64,000 bases of DNA, from contig JAIKXO010000306.1 in assembly GCA_024684065.1 (NCBI GenBank), forward strand, positions 26,630 to 90,629. The letters are read 5' to 3'. This DNA comes from Lachnospiraceae bacterium (lineage in GTDB: Bacteria; Bacillota_A; Clostridia; Lachnospirales; Lachnospiraceae). A program made the translations under genes and the position numbers. Positions within the stretch are counted from its first letter, which is position 1; each line of letters starts with the position of its first letter. The notes under the pieces were generated by a model that was not told the DNA's origin, searched no databases, and saw nothing but the letters and a program-made list of their open reading frames with translations. Below are positions 33,856 to 42,681 of the stretch, in pieces.

Positions 33856-35700
33856 TCTGACATCAAACGAGTATTTGGAAACCTTGGGATTTGAGGCTCC
33901 TTCTTTGGATGCCGTGTCCAAAAAGGCGTCCACTATCCCCTTATCCTCCTTTATGTCCTTCGTCGTAACCGTCGCGTGCATATTAAAGCCCTTTGCGGAA
34001 AGCCTCTCATCAAGCCTGTCTATATTTGCCATGATAAAGTCCAGTGTCTCGTCATCCTGAAGGTAAAAATGCGTATTTACCCTGCTCGTGTTGGTCTGCA
34101 TGGACACGTAAACGTCCATGGGCCCTAAGGTCTCCATATCCAGATGAAGAAGGGCGCTTACCTGCCCGTCCTTACCTATCTGCTTTTTATTCCTCGTATA
34201 CACATAAAGATCCCCGTGAGCCTTCTCCTGAGCCATCTTCAGGGGCAGCTGGACATACTGCATCATCTCATTTAAATCGTTCATGAAATGCACATTTTCC
34301 TTGATGTTCTGCGCACTGTGCATCGCCGGCGATTCTGAAAGTCCCGCGTTCTTAAGGATCTCCATGGCCTTTCCCGACTGCTCGTCAAGCTTTTTGTAGA
34401 GTTCCTCTATCTTTTCCTTATCCGCCACATCCGAAGGCTTTAAAGTCATTCCCTTCAAAAGCCCGTCCTTGGCCATGTCCTTAAAATCTTCGGTCTTAAA
34501 CAGCTTCTCAAGCTTTTCCTTAAGGGCATCGTACTTGATCTCACCGGAGCTTAGCTGCTCATACAGCCTGCTTACAAACTGTACAGTGTCTCCCTGATTG
34601 TCCCCGGAAAGAAGCTTTGCGGCTTTCTCCTCAGGAAGCCCCATCTTTTCAAGGTCCGCCGTAATATCCTTTGCAGCCTCCATAAAAGGCTGTGAGGGAA
34701 CCTTTTCCAAAGCGGCTTCGGGCCGGACGCTGCCCTGAGCGTCTGTCTGTATGTTTTCTGCCGCCGCTGTATCTGACGGCTTCAGATCCCCTGTGATATC
34801 CACGGAAAGATCGGAAACCGCCCTCCCTGCTTCTGACACCCCTTCCTGCCCCTTTGCTGAAAGATTATCTGAAGCTGCAGCCGTTTCCCCGCCTACGTCC
34901 TCTGTAATGACAGTCTTTGACGTGCCGTCCGCAGCTGCGGAAAGGGCCTCTGAAACCTGTCCTGCCTCTCCGTCTGCCGGTACTTTAAGATCCGATATGA
35001 GCTCTCCGATCTCTGCGCTGTTCTCTCCGCTTACAAGGGAAAGGATCGCCCTATCCGTGTTCCCGCTTATCTCCCCGAGGAGTTCTGAAAGTTTTCCCGA
35101 CAGATTGTCCGCGTCGTTAATGATCTGATGCTCAAAGTTCTTATAATTTTCGAGCTGGTTAATGTTAGCGTCCGTCACGGGGAGCTCAAGCTTTGAAAGC
35201 TGCACTATGGTGGAAGGATCTGCTGTCGGATGGGCGGACGCGGTCCTCGCCATGGCTCTTAAGGCGTCCCTGTTAACAGACATACCCTCTTCCATCATCG
35301 TGTTTACCATGTTTATATTAGCGCCCGTCGCAGGCAGCCCCGCCTGGGAAAGCGCCGCCTCGGCCGCAGGCGAAGCCGCAAGGTTCGCATATAAAGGCCT
35401 CAGCTCTATCTGGGAACCGTCGCTTTTTACCTCGAAAGACATACTGCTGCCCGCTTCCACATTTACGGAGGAGTCAAGCTTTGCGCTAATATACTGATCG
35501 CCGGAAAGCTTAAGCTTTACCGAATCGTCGTTTACTTCCACAACCTCTCCCGAGACGACCTGGCCGGATTTAATACCGGCCGTATCCTCTGCCTGCCCTG
35601 AAGCCTGCTGTGTCTGTCTGGAGGATTGTGCCTGAGCTATGTTATTATAAGCGGATACACCGCTTCCGAGATTCATCCCGTTAAAATTAAAAAAAGACAT
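33850..35700 (-). CDS. ylqG: FliK/YlqG-like protein with C-terminal flagellar hook-length control-type domain
   Basis: 616 residues from the ATG at 35700 (GGAGGGCAGGG directly upstream; open further to 35742). The N-terminus has a Gln/Ser-rich stretch and a KOW-like segment (VVSGEVVEVNDDSVKLKLSGD), then a long Ala/Glu/Ser-rich acidic region of low complexity (about 230-400). The C-terminal 130 residues (LYVYTRNKKQ, ALLHLDMETLGPMDVYVS, LDERLSAKGF) resemble the Flg_hook domain of FliK. Position between rnhB and ylqH identifies it with B. subtilis YlqG by synteny. No signal peptide. Function unknown. Confidence 0.78.
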   Translation of the reverse strand: MSFFNFNGMNLGSGVSAYNNIAQAQSSRQTQQASGQAEDTAGIKSGQVVSGEVVEVNDDSVKLKLSGDQYISAKLDSSVNVEAGSSMSFEVKSDGSQIELRPLYANLAASPAAEAALSQAGLPATGANINMVNTMMEEGMSVNRDALRAMARTASAHPTADPSTIVQLSKLELPVTDANINQLENYKNFEHQIINDADNLSGKLSELLGEISGNTDRAILSLVSGENSAEIGELISDLKVPADGEAGQVSEALSAAADGTSKTVITEDVGGETAAASDNLSAKGQEGVSEAGRAVSDLSVDITGDLKPSDTAAAENIQTDAQGSVRPEAALEKVPSQPFMEAAKDITADLEKMGLPEEKAAKLLSGDNQGDTVQFVSRLYEQLSSGEIKYDALKEKLEKLFKTEDFKDMAKDGLLKGMTLKPSDVADKEKIEELYKKLDEQSGKAMEILKNAGLSESPAMHSAQNIKENVHFMNDLNEMMQYVQLPLKMAQEKAHGDLYVYTRNKKQIGKDGQVSALLHLDMETLGPMDVYVSMQTNTSRVNTHFYLQDDETLDFIMANIDRLDERLSAKGFNMHATVTTKDIKEDKGIVDAFLDTASKEGASNPKVSKYSFDVRA

Positions 35701-35760
35701 CCCTGCCCTCCGGCCGCAAAGCGATCCATTTGTTACCCGCAATATCAGATACCGGGAAAA

Positions 35761-36531
35761 TTATGGCACCTGCCCGATGATCCCTCCGATAAAGCTTTTC
35801 CTGTGAAGGGGGCACGGCCCGTATTTCCTGAGAGCCTTAATATGCTCGTCCGAACCGTATCCCTTATTTCCCGCAAAATTATATTCCGGATAGGTCTCTG
35901 AGTATTCGACCATGAGCCTGTCCCTTGTGACCTTAGCGACAATGCTCGCCGCGGCTATGGAAATGCTCTTCGCGTCACCTTTTATTATCGGTACCTGCTT
36001 TATCGAAACCTCCGGTATGGTAACTGCATCATTTAATAATATATCGGGTTTTATCCCGAGATTTTTAACAGCCTCCCTCATTGCTTTGTAAGTTGCCTGC
36101 AGAATATTGATCTGATCGATAACACTGTTATCGACAAAGCCCAGACCCACCGCCAGGGCTTCCTCCATTATGATCCCGTAAAGCTCTTCCCTTTTTTTAG
36201 CGGACAGCTTTTTTGAGTCATTGAGATATAGGATCTTCTTTCCGGGATCAAGGATTACCGCGCCGGCCACTACCGGCCCCGCAAGCGGCCCTCTTCCCAC
36301 CTCGTCGATACCGCAGATATATGTATAAGAGCTGTATTGCTTCTCGTATTCACTCATCCTTTCGGTCCGCAAAAGCTCTTCCTCATATTTCAGGGCCCTT
36401 GATTCAGCGTTCTTTACGAGCTCCCTTACACCGCTTCTTTCGTCGTTCCCATATTCCTCTATAAAGCCGGAAAGCCTGTCATCGGGCCATTCCTTTAATA
36501 GCTTCCTGATCTCTGAAATCTTCTTTTCCAT
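35761..36531 (-). CDS. rnhB: Ribonuclease HII
   Basis: 256 residues. Removes RNA from RNA-DNA hybrids. The catalytic DEVGRGPLAGPVVAGAV starts near residue 74, with the further acidic residues in the ILLNDAVTIPEVSI and ASIVAKVTRD segments. An N-terminal extension of about 65 residues (as in B. subtilis RnhB) precedes the core. It ends 60 bases before ylqG. Confidence 0.94.
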   Translation of the reverse strand: MEKKISEIRKLLKEWPDDRLSGFIEEYGNDERSGVRELVKNAESRALKYEEELLRTERMSEYEKQYSSYTYICGIDEVGRGPLAGPVVAGAVILDPGKKILYLNDSKKLSAKKREELYGIIMEEALAVGLGFVDNSVIDQINILQATYKAMREAVKNLGIKPDILLNDAVTIPEVSIKQVPIIKGDAKSISIAAASIVAKVTRDRLMVEYSETYPEYNFAGNKGYGSDEHIKALRKYGPCPLHRKSFIGGIIGQVP

Positions 36532-36579
36532 ATATCCCGACCTTTTATTTATCGCGCCAAAGCAACGGTTTCCCCAGAC

Positions 36580-37110
36580 CTATTTTACGACCCGCATCCT
36601 GTCAAAGGGATAGAACAGGAAGAATGCCCGGCCTATAATATTTCGCCTGTTCACATTCCCTATCTCCTCATATCTCGAATCTATGCTCTCATCCCTGTTA
36701 TCTCCAAGAACAAAATACTCATCGCTCCCAAGCAGGATCTCACTTTCCGCGCGTCCCGCAAAGGATATCCCGCCGATGCGGTCCTCAATGATCTCCCCGT
36801 CTATATAGATCGCTCCTCCGCTTATCCTGACCGATTCTCCCGGAAGACCCACAACCCTTTTAATAAGGGTTTCCTTTGCCCTGGGCGCGGTAAAGCAGAT
36901 CACCTCGTTTCTCTTTATGTCCCTTAAATGATATGAGAGCTTATCGATCATGATATTGTCTCCGTCATAAAGCGTCGTCTCCATGGAAGAGCCCCTCACC
37001 CTTGTTCTCTGTGTGACAAAGTAAAATATAAGGTAGGCCGCCACCAGCACTATCAGGATAAAGACACTAATATTTACCACCGACTTAAGACTGCTGTTCT
37101 TTCTCTTCAT
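36580..37110 (-). CDS. lepB: Signal peptidase I (first of two)
   Basis: 176 residues with one N-terminal membrane segment (about 11-32). Catalytic Ser in GSSMETTLYDGD, catalytic Lys in TLIKRVVGLPGE, and the box E motif VLGDNRDESIDSRYEEIG. It cleaves signal peptides on the outer face. It follows rbgA by 14 bases. Confidence 0.94.
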   Translation of the reverse strand: MKRKNSSLKSVVNISVFILIVLVAAYLIFYFVTQRTRVRGSSMETTLYDGDNIMIDKLSYHLRDIKRNEVICFTAPRAKETLIKRVVGLPGESVRISGGAIYIDGEIIEDRIGGISFAGRAESEILLGSDEYFVLGDNRDESIDSRYEEIGNVNRRNIIGRAFFLFYPFDRMRVVK

Positions 37111-37124
37111 TGTACACCCCGCTG

Positions 37125-38084
37125 TTATTTTTTCCGGCCTGATCCGCCTGACTGACGCGATGATCCGCCAAAGCTTTCATTTATACGGTCAAGCGTGATT
37201 TTACCGAGCCTCCCTGACCTGTAATCGTCCAGAATAAGCGCCGAGGCTCTGTCAATATCGGCTTCTCCTCCTTTTAAGAGCGCTCCCCGCTTTTTCGCTA
37301 TTTCCTCTATGATCTCAAAGATGGCTATCGTATGATCGGCATTCCCGGGGCATGGCGCATCCGCATTCCCTGAGTCCCGGAGATCATATTTATCAAGGTC
37401 TGAGAGGCCGTATCGCAAAGAGATCGCCTCCCTGTTGTATTTAAGGCAGATATCCGTAAGGGCTGCGGCAAGCTCCCTTTTTTCAAGGATATCATCATTG
37501 ATCGTGCCTATGATCGCAAGCCGCTCTCCTATCTTCTGGTCTTCAAATTTTGGCCATAAGACTCCCGGGGTATCTAAAAGCTCTATCTGCTCATTCAGTC
37601 TGATCCACTGTTTTCCCTTTGTAACGCCCGGTCTGTTTCCTGTCCTGGCGCTGGCCTTTCCCGCAAGGGTATTTATGAGTGTGGATTTTCCGACGTTCGG
37701 TATGCCGGTCACCATCGCCCTCATGGGGCGGTTGATTATGCCTTTTTTTCTGTTCTGTTCTATCTTTGCGGCACAGGCTTTCCTTACCGCCTCATTTAAG
37801 GTCTTGGCCGTCCCCGAGTTTCTCGAATCCATCGCGGCCGTTGTATAGCCCATATCCTGAAAATACTTTTTAAAGGCCTTCGTGGCTTTCTCATCCGCCA
37901 GATCAGCCTTGTTTAAGACTATAAGCCTGGCCTTCCCCTTAGCCAGATTATCGATCTCGGGGTTTCTGCTGCTTAAGGGAGCCCTCGCATCCAAAAGCTC
38001 GATCACTATGTCTATGAGCTTTATGTTTTCCTGCATCATCCTTAAGGCCTTTGTCATATGCCCCGGATACCATTGGTAATTCAT
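37125..38084 (-). CDS. rbgA: Ribosome biogenesis GTPase A (YlqF)
   Basis: 319 residues, circularly permuted GTPase: G4 LNKADLAD comes before G1 GIPNVGKSTLIN and G3 LLDTPGVLWPKF. N-terminus NYQWYPGHMTKA is diagnostic. It acts late in 50S subunit assembly. A C-terminal extension rich in Gly/Ser/Arg (GGSSRQSGGSGRKK) is present. The start lies one base after the stop of the upstream lepB. Confidence 0.95.
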   Translation of the reverse strand: MNYQWYPGHMTKALRMMQENIKLIDIVIELLDARAPLSSRNPEIDNLAKGKARLIVLNKADLADEKATKAFKKYFQDMGYTTAAMDSRNSGTAKTLNEAVRKACAAKIEQNRKKGIINRPMRAMVTGIPNVGKSTLINTLAGKASARTGNRPGVTKGKQWIRLNEQIELLDTPGVLWPKFEDQKIGERLAIIGTINDDILEKRELAAALTDICLKYNREAISLRYGLSDLDKYDLRDSGNADAPCPGNADHTIAIFEIIEEIAKKRGALLKGGEADIDRASALILDDYRSGRLGKITLDRINESFGGSSRQSGGSGRKK

Positions 38085-38085
38085 A

Positions 38086-38694
38086 TTATTTTACAAACCC
38101 CATCTTTCTGTCTGTGGCTCCGAGCTTAAACCACACCTTTCCTTCGATCGTTTCAGACCTTATGTTCCCGATATTTGCGCTCCTTGAATCCTCAGAGCTC
38201 AGCCGGTTATCCCCCAGCACAAAATATTCGTCCAGTCCCAGCTCTATCTCATTCTCCGCTATTCCCGCATCCCTCGTATACTCCGAGATATCCAGGAAAT
38301 ATCTCGCGTCATTTATATATACATGCTCATCGGCTATCTTTATCCTCTCACCCGGAAGCCCGATGACCCTTTTTATATAGATATGGGTCTTTGTATTTCC
38401 GTTAGGATAAAATGCTATGACATCCCCTCTCTTTGGGGAAGTGAACTGATAGGAGATCCGGTCAAGAAGAACCTGCTCACTATGCCTTAAGGTAGGCTCC
38501 ATCGAGGTTCCCACGACCGAAATACGAAGCCCCAGAAAATATACGATAAAAGCCCCGACCACGACAGAGGCTATGCAGCCGGCAGCCCAGGTCAGGATCT
38601 CATAGATGACGGCCGTGTTCAGCTTTTTTCTGTCCCTTCTCTTAAAGGAGATCGATCCGTAAGATGGAGAATTTCTTTTAGACCAAAATGCCAT
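38086..38694 (-). CDS. lepB: Signal peptidase I (second copy)
   Basis: 202 residues from the ATG at 38694 (GGAGGAC upstream; an open extension to 38754 has no ribosome binding site). A basic cytoplasmic N-terminus, one membrane segment (about 31-53), catalytic Ser in GTSMEPTLRHSEQV, catalytic Lys in IYIKRVIGLPGER, and YFVLGDNRLSSEDSR. Paralogue of the lepB at 36580; the two flank rbgA. Confidence 0.94.
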   Translation of the reverse strand: MAFWSKRNSPSYGSISFKRRDRKKLNTAVIYEILTWAAGCIASVVVGAFIVYFLGLRISVVGTSMEPTLRHSEQVLLDRISYQFTSPKRGDVIAFYPNGNTKTHIYIKRVIGLPGERIKIADEHVYINDARYFLDISEYTRDAGIAENEIELGLDEYFVLGDNRLSSEDSRSANIGNIRSETIEGKVWFKLGATDRKMGFVK

Positions 38695-38786
38695 TTTTGT
38701 CCTCCGTGGCCAGGCACGGGCCGGATATATCCGGGCTCGTATCTGACCCGCCAATCAGATTTGAAATTCTTCGGCTTTCAGACCTG

Positions 38787-39818
38787 CTACCTCAGCTCCG
38801 CAAGCTCAAGTACCAGCTTCTCTGTCTTTGCCCATCCGAGGCAGGGATCTGTTATCGATTTCCCGTAGATGCCGCCCTCCGGCTTCTGGTTCCCGTCTTC
38901 CAGGTAAGACTCTATCATCAGCCCCTTCACAAGCCTGAATATATCGTCGGAATGCCTCGTGGAATGGAGCACCTCCTTTGCTATCCTCTCCTGTTCAAGA
39001 TACTGCTTCCCGGAATTGCTGTGGTTGGTGTCAACTATTACACCGGGATTCTTAAGCCCGCTCTGTGAATATGCCTCCCAGAGAAGACGCAGATCTTCAT
39101 AATGATAATTTGGTATCGACTGGCCGTGCTTATTGACCGATCCCCTTAAGATCGCGTGCGCAAGGGGATTTCCATGCGTATGGACTTCCCAGCCGGTGTA
39201 TACAAAGGTATGCCCGTGCTGTGCGGCATTTATGGCATTGAGCATTACATGGATATCGCCGCTTGTCGGGTTCTTCATCCCGACCGGGATGTCAACCCCG
39301 CTGGCTGTAAGCCTGTGCTGCTGGTCCTCAACGGATCTTGCGCCCACCGCTACATAGGACAGGATATCGTCAAGATAATGATGGTTCTCGGGATAAAGCA
39401 TTTCATCGGCGCAGGAAAAGCCTGTCTCACTGATGGCTTTGATATGCATCTTCCTGATCGCGATCACTCCCCTTAACATATCCGGACTGCTGGTAGGATC
39501 CGGCTGATGAAGCATCCCCTTATAACCTTCTCCGGTAGTACGGGGCTTATTGGTATATATCCTCGGGATTATCAGGATCTTATCCCTGACCTTGTCATAA
39601 AGTCCCCTGAGCCTTACTATGTAATCGAGCACCGCATCCTCCCTGTCCGCGGAACAAGGGCCTATAACAAGGATCAGCCTGTCGCTTTCTCCCGTAAGCA
39701 CCTGCCTTATCTCCTCATCGTTCTTATGCTTTCTCGCCGCCAGCTCCTCCGGGAGAGGATACATATCCTTTATTTCCTGGGGCGCCGGAAGCCTTCTCCT
39801 GTATTCTATGTTTGCCAT
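38787..39818 (-). CDS. aroF: 3-deoxy-7-phosphoheptulonate (DAHP) synthase, type I
   Basis: 343 residues, AroF/G/H class. First committed step of aromatic synthesis from phosphoenolpyruvate and erythrose 4-phosphate. Motifs LVIGPCSADR, KPRTTGEGYKG, VAVGARSVEDQQHR, VDTNHSNSGKQ, GGIYGKSITDPCLGW. The N-terminus is that of the feedback-regulated class. AGGAG precedes the ATG. It follows tyrA by 58 bases. Confidence 0.95.
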   Translation of the reverse strand: MANIEYRRRLPAPQEIKDMYPLPEELAARKHKNDEEIRQVLTGESDRLILVIGPCSADREDAVLDYIVRLRGLYDKVRDKILIIPRIYTNKPRTTGEGYKGMLHQPDPTSSPDMLRGVIAIRKMHIKAISETGFSCADEMLYPENHHYLDDILSYVAVGARSVEDQQHRLTASGVDIPVGMKNPTSGDIHVMLNAINAAQHGHTFVYTGWEVHTHGNPLAHAILRGSVNKHGQSIPNYHYEDLRLLWEAYSQSGLKNPGVIVDTNHSNSGKQYLEQERIAKEVLHSTRHSDDIFRLVKGLMIESYLEDGNQKPEGGIYGKSITDPCLGWAKTEKLVLELAELR

Positions 39819-39876
39819 CGTTTTCTCCTGTCTGTGATTTATTATAAGAAGGCACTGATGAAAGTGCTTTCCCTGC

Positions 39877-40731
39877 TCATTCGTTAAACAGCCTGCGTCT
39901 CTTCGTCGAAAGCCGCATCATCTCGCGCATCTTTTCGGTATCGCCTTTTTCCAGGTATTCCCTTAGCTGTGTGAATTGCCCGATAAAAAGATCCATCTGG
40001 GACAGAAGCTCCTCCCTGTTCAACATAAAAAGCTCGCTCCACATCTCATCATTGATGTCGGCTATCCTCGTAAGATCCCTGAAGGAATCCCCCGTATATC
40101 TGACCAGATGCTCGGAATCCTTGCATACCATAAGAGAGACCGCTATGCAGTGGGTAAGCTGGGAAAGAAAGCCTATCATCTCATCATGCTTCCCGGGGCT
40201 TAGCTCCATCACATTCTTAAAGCCTAAGAGCTTTCCGAGCTCCTTACAGCTTCTTATGGCCTCTTCGGTATTTTTTTCTGTCGGAGTGACTATATAATTT
40301 GCCCCGGCAAAGATCTCCTTTGTCGCATATTCGATGCCGCTTTTTTCCCTTCCCGCCATGGGATGGGCTGCGATAAACTCAAGATCTTCTCTTAAAATAT
40401 CCTGAACCCTGTAGACGACGCTTCCCTTCACTCCTGTAACGTCCGTAAGAAGCGCTCCCTTCTGAATATACTTCTGGTTATCCTCTATCCATTTTACAAA
40501 GATACGGGGATAAAGCGCAAATACTATGATACCGAACTGTCCTATGTAATCCCCGTCTATATCCGTCCTTCCGTGGCTTATCATGCCCATTTCAAGAGCG
40601 CGGTCTATGGTCGTCTGCCTTCTGCTCACCGCTCCGACCTCAAACCCCAGATCCGTAAGCGCCTGGGCATAGCTTCCGCCCATGAGCCCCAGACCTACTA
40701 TCAGAATCTTTTCATCCTTGACGAATCTCAT
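39877..40731 (-). CDS. tyrA: Prephenate dehydrogenase
   Basis: 284 residues. Oxidative decarboxylation of prephenate to 4-hydroxyphenylpyruvate in tyrosine synthesis. Rossmann start ILIVGLGLMGGSYAQAL, TDVTGVKGSVV, the active-site His in AAHPMAGREKSG, and FLSQLTHCIAVSL with the conserved His. No ACT domain. AGGAGG upstream of the ATG. Confidence 0.95.
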   Translation of the reverse strand: MRFVKDEKILIVGLGLMGGSYAQALTDLGFEVGAVSRRQTTIDRALEMGMISHGRTDIDGDYIGQFGIIVFALYPRIFVKWIEDNQKYIQKGALLTDVTGVKGSVVYRVQDILREDLEFIAAHPMAGREKSGIEYATKEIFAGANYIVTPTEKNTEEAIRSCKELGKLLGFKNVMELSPGKHDEMIGFLSQLTHCIAVSLMVCKDSEHLVRYTGDSFRDLTRIADINDEMWSELFMLNREELLSQMDLFIGQFTQLREYLEKGDTEKMREMMRLSTKRRRLFNE

Positions 40732-40770
40732 TACTGTCCCTCCTTAGTTATACTCATTAACGAAATGGCC

Positions 40771-42117
40771 TTACGTTTCGTTAATGAGCTGTACCTTCAT
40801 GGAAAGCTTCTCCATCTCTTCAAAGAAGTCCGGCCAGGTCTTCCTTACCGCCTGAACTCCTTCTATCTCTCCACCGGTAAGCGTAAGAAGCACCGAGAGT
40901 GCCATTACTATTCTGTGGTCATTGTGGCCGTAAAGCATTTGCTTCGGTCTTGAAAGCTTAGTGCCCTTTACGGTAACGGAGTTTTCCCCGATCTCAGTCT
41001 CTGCCCCGAATTTCTTAAGCTCCGCCGCCATTGCCGCCACCCTGTCGCTCTCCTTTAGTCTTAACCTTCTTGTACCCGTAAAAAACCCTCCGTTTTTCGC
41101 CGCGGCGACTGCAAAGAGCACGGGTCCGAGATCAGGGCAGTCCGAAATATCGATACCCGGAGACTCTTCGTCAAGCTCTTCAAACAGCTTGACACACCTT
41201 CTGTCTCCCTGTATGCTCCCTGAGTTAAGCCCACCGATCATAAGCTTATGTCCCAACGAATTAAAGGCATAGAGAAAAGCCGCATTTGACCAGTCTCCTT
41301 CGACCTGCGCGTCCCTGTTAAGATACCGCTGTCCTCCCTTTATATAAAATGAGTTTTCCTCTTCCTCTTTTATTTCTATCCCAAATGACCTGAGGACATC
41401 AATCGTGATATCAATATACGCCCTGCTCTCGACGGGCGGCAGCACCTTAAGCCTGCTGTCTCCCGTAAGCAGAGGAAGCGAGAACAGAAGCCCCGTGACA
41501 AACTGGCTGCTTATGTCTCCTCTGAGCTCATATTCACCGCAGGTCAGGCTGCCGTCGATATAAACAGCCTCTTCATTTCCCTCGGAAACCTTGTCTCCCT
41601 CATAGGAGACCCCCACGGCACAAGCCGGCCCCTTCCCTCTTTTAACGGCTATACCCCTTGAAGCAAAAAGCTCTTCATAGACGGAGATCCCCCTCTCCAT
41701 CAGTCTCCCGCTTCCCGTAAAGCATACTTTATCAAAAAAACACAGTGAGATCGGGATGAAGAAACGGAGAGTGTTTCCGCTTTCCCGGCAGGGAAAGATA
41801 ACATAGTTATCGGATACGCTTTCAGGTCCGCCCGGACGTGCAACAGCGCCGCCTTCAGGCAAAACATCCTGCACCGGCCCGGGATCCGGGGCCTTCCTCC
41901 CCGTTATCACGACACTTCCGCCTTCCCTGAAAGCCTCTGCCCCCAGCGATTTTATACAGTCAAGGGCGGCGCCCATATCCTCACTCTCCGAAATTCCGCT
42001 TATAACGCTCTTTCCCCCGGACAGTGCAGCACCGATCAAAAGCCTCTGCGCATAGCTTTTTGAAGGAGGCGCCATAACGCTTCCGCAAAGCCTTCCCGGC
42101 TCAATCCTTGCTATCAT
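40771..42117 (-). CDS. aroA: 3-phosphoshikimate 1-carboxyvinyltransferase (EPSP synthase)
   Basis: 448 residues. N-terminal PSKSYAQRLLIGAAL, ESGNTLRFFIPI, LRLKESDRVAAMAAELKKFG and HNDHRIVMALSV are diagnostic. Between about residues 68 and 95 there is an unusual Gly/Pro/Val-rich insertion (ITGRKAPDPGPVQDVLPEGG) before the active-site loop. The start overlaps the aroQ end by 17 bases. Confidence 0.94.
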   Translation of the reverse strand: MIARIEPGRLCGSVMAPPSKSYAQRLLIGAALSGGKSVISGISESEDMGAALDCIKSLGAEAFREGGSVVITGRKAPDPGPVQDVLPEGGAVARPGGPESVSDNYVIFPCRESGNTLRFFIPISLCFFDKVCFTGSGRLMERGISVYEELFASRGIAVKRGKGPACAVGVSYEGDKVSEGNEEAVYIDGSLTCGEYELRGDISSQFVTGLLFSLPLLTGDSRLKVLPPVESRAYIDITIDVLRSFGIEIKEEEENSFYIKGGQRYLNRDAQVEGDWSNAAFLYAFNSLGHKLMIGGLNSGSIQGDRRCVKLFEELDEESPGIDISDCPDLGPVLFAVAAAKNGGFFTGTRRLRLKESDRVAAMAAELKKFGAETEIGENSVTVKGTKLSRPKQMLYGHNDHRIVMALSVLLTLTGGEIEGVQAVRKTWPDFFEEMEKLSMKVQLINET

Positions 42118-42547
42118 CTTTATACCCCATGATCATATCGATCGCCCTGAGGTAGCCGTCAAAGCCTTCCCCTATTACGGATCCCACACAGGCCTTCCTT
42201 ATATAGCTTACCTGCCTGAACTCCTCCCTGTTTGAAAGATCGGATATATGCACCTCAACGGTCGGGATTTTCACGCTTTTAACCGCATCCATTAGGGCTA
42301 TGCTCGTATGTGTATAGCCTCCGGGATTTATGACAATCCCCAAAGCCCCTTCGAAATATGCCTCATGTATCTTGTCTATAAGGTCACCCTCATGGTTGGA
42401 CTGGAAGCAGACCGCCTCTATGCCCCTTTCTTCGGCATACCGCCCGATCATCTCCGTAAGGTCTTTGTAATTCTTTTTTCCGTAGATCTCAGGCTCCCTT
42501 ATTCCTAACATATTAAGGTTCGGGCCGTTTATAACATACAGCTTCAT
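42101..42547 (-). CDS. aroQ: 3-dehydroquinate dehydratase, type II
   Basis: 148 residues, dodecameric type II family. VINGPNLNMLGIREPEIYG contains the catalytic Tyr; FQSNHEGDLIDKIH, INPGGYTHTSIAL and EVHISDLSNREEFRQVS are the substrate-binding motifs. AAGGAG precedes the ATG. Confidence 0.95.
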   Translation of the reverse strand: MKLYVINGPNLNMLGIREPEIYGKKNYKDLTEMIGRYAEERGIEAVCFQSNHEGDLIDKIHEAYFEGALGIVINPGGYTHTSIALMDAVKSVKIPTVEVHISDLSNREEFRQVSYIRKACVGSVIGEGFDGYLRAIDMIMGYKDDSKD

Positions 42548-42562
42548 GCCGTTACTCCTTAC

Positions 42563-42678
42563 TGCACCGATCTGCGAAGCAAATCGTGTGCTCAGGCATA
42601 AACTTTAGTTTATGCCGATCAAATTCGATATTTGCTTTAGCAAATATCGAATAAGCTCGATCTTTAGATCAAATCATT
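42563..42678. repeat. Modular palindromic repeat, full copy with extra module (R5)
   Basis: Modules in order: CGATCTGCGAAGCAAATCG, GGCATAAACTTTAGTTTATGCC in two arms of ten, TTCGATATTTGC-TTTA-GCAAATATCGAA, and CGATCTTTAGATC, ending AAATCATT. It fills the space between the pheA stop (4 bases away) and the aroQ ribosome binding site. Confidence 0.88.
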
Positions 42679-42681
42679 GCC

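Noticed and set aside
33360..35700. Flagellar or type III secretion locus
   Set aside because: Only a FliK-like and a free FlhB C-terminal domain are present, in the order known from the rnhB cluster of non-flagellar context.
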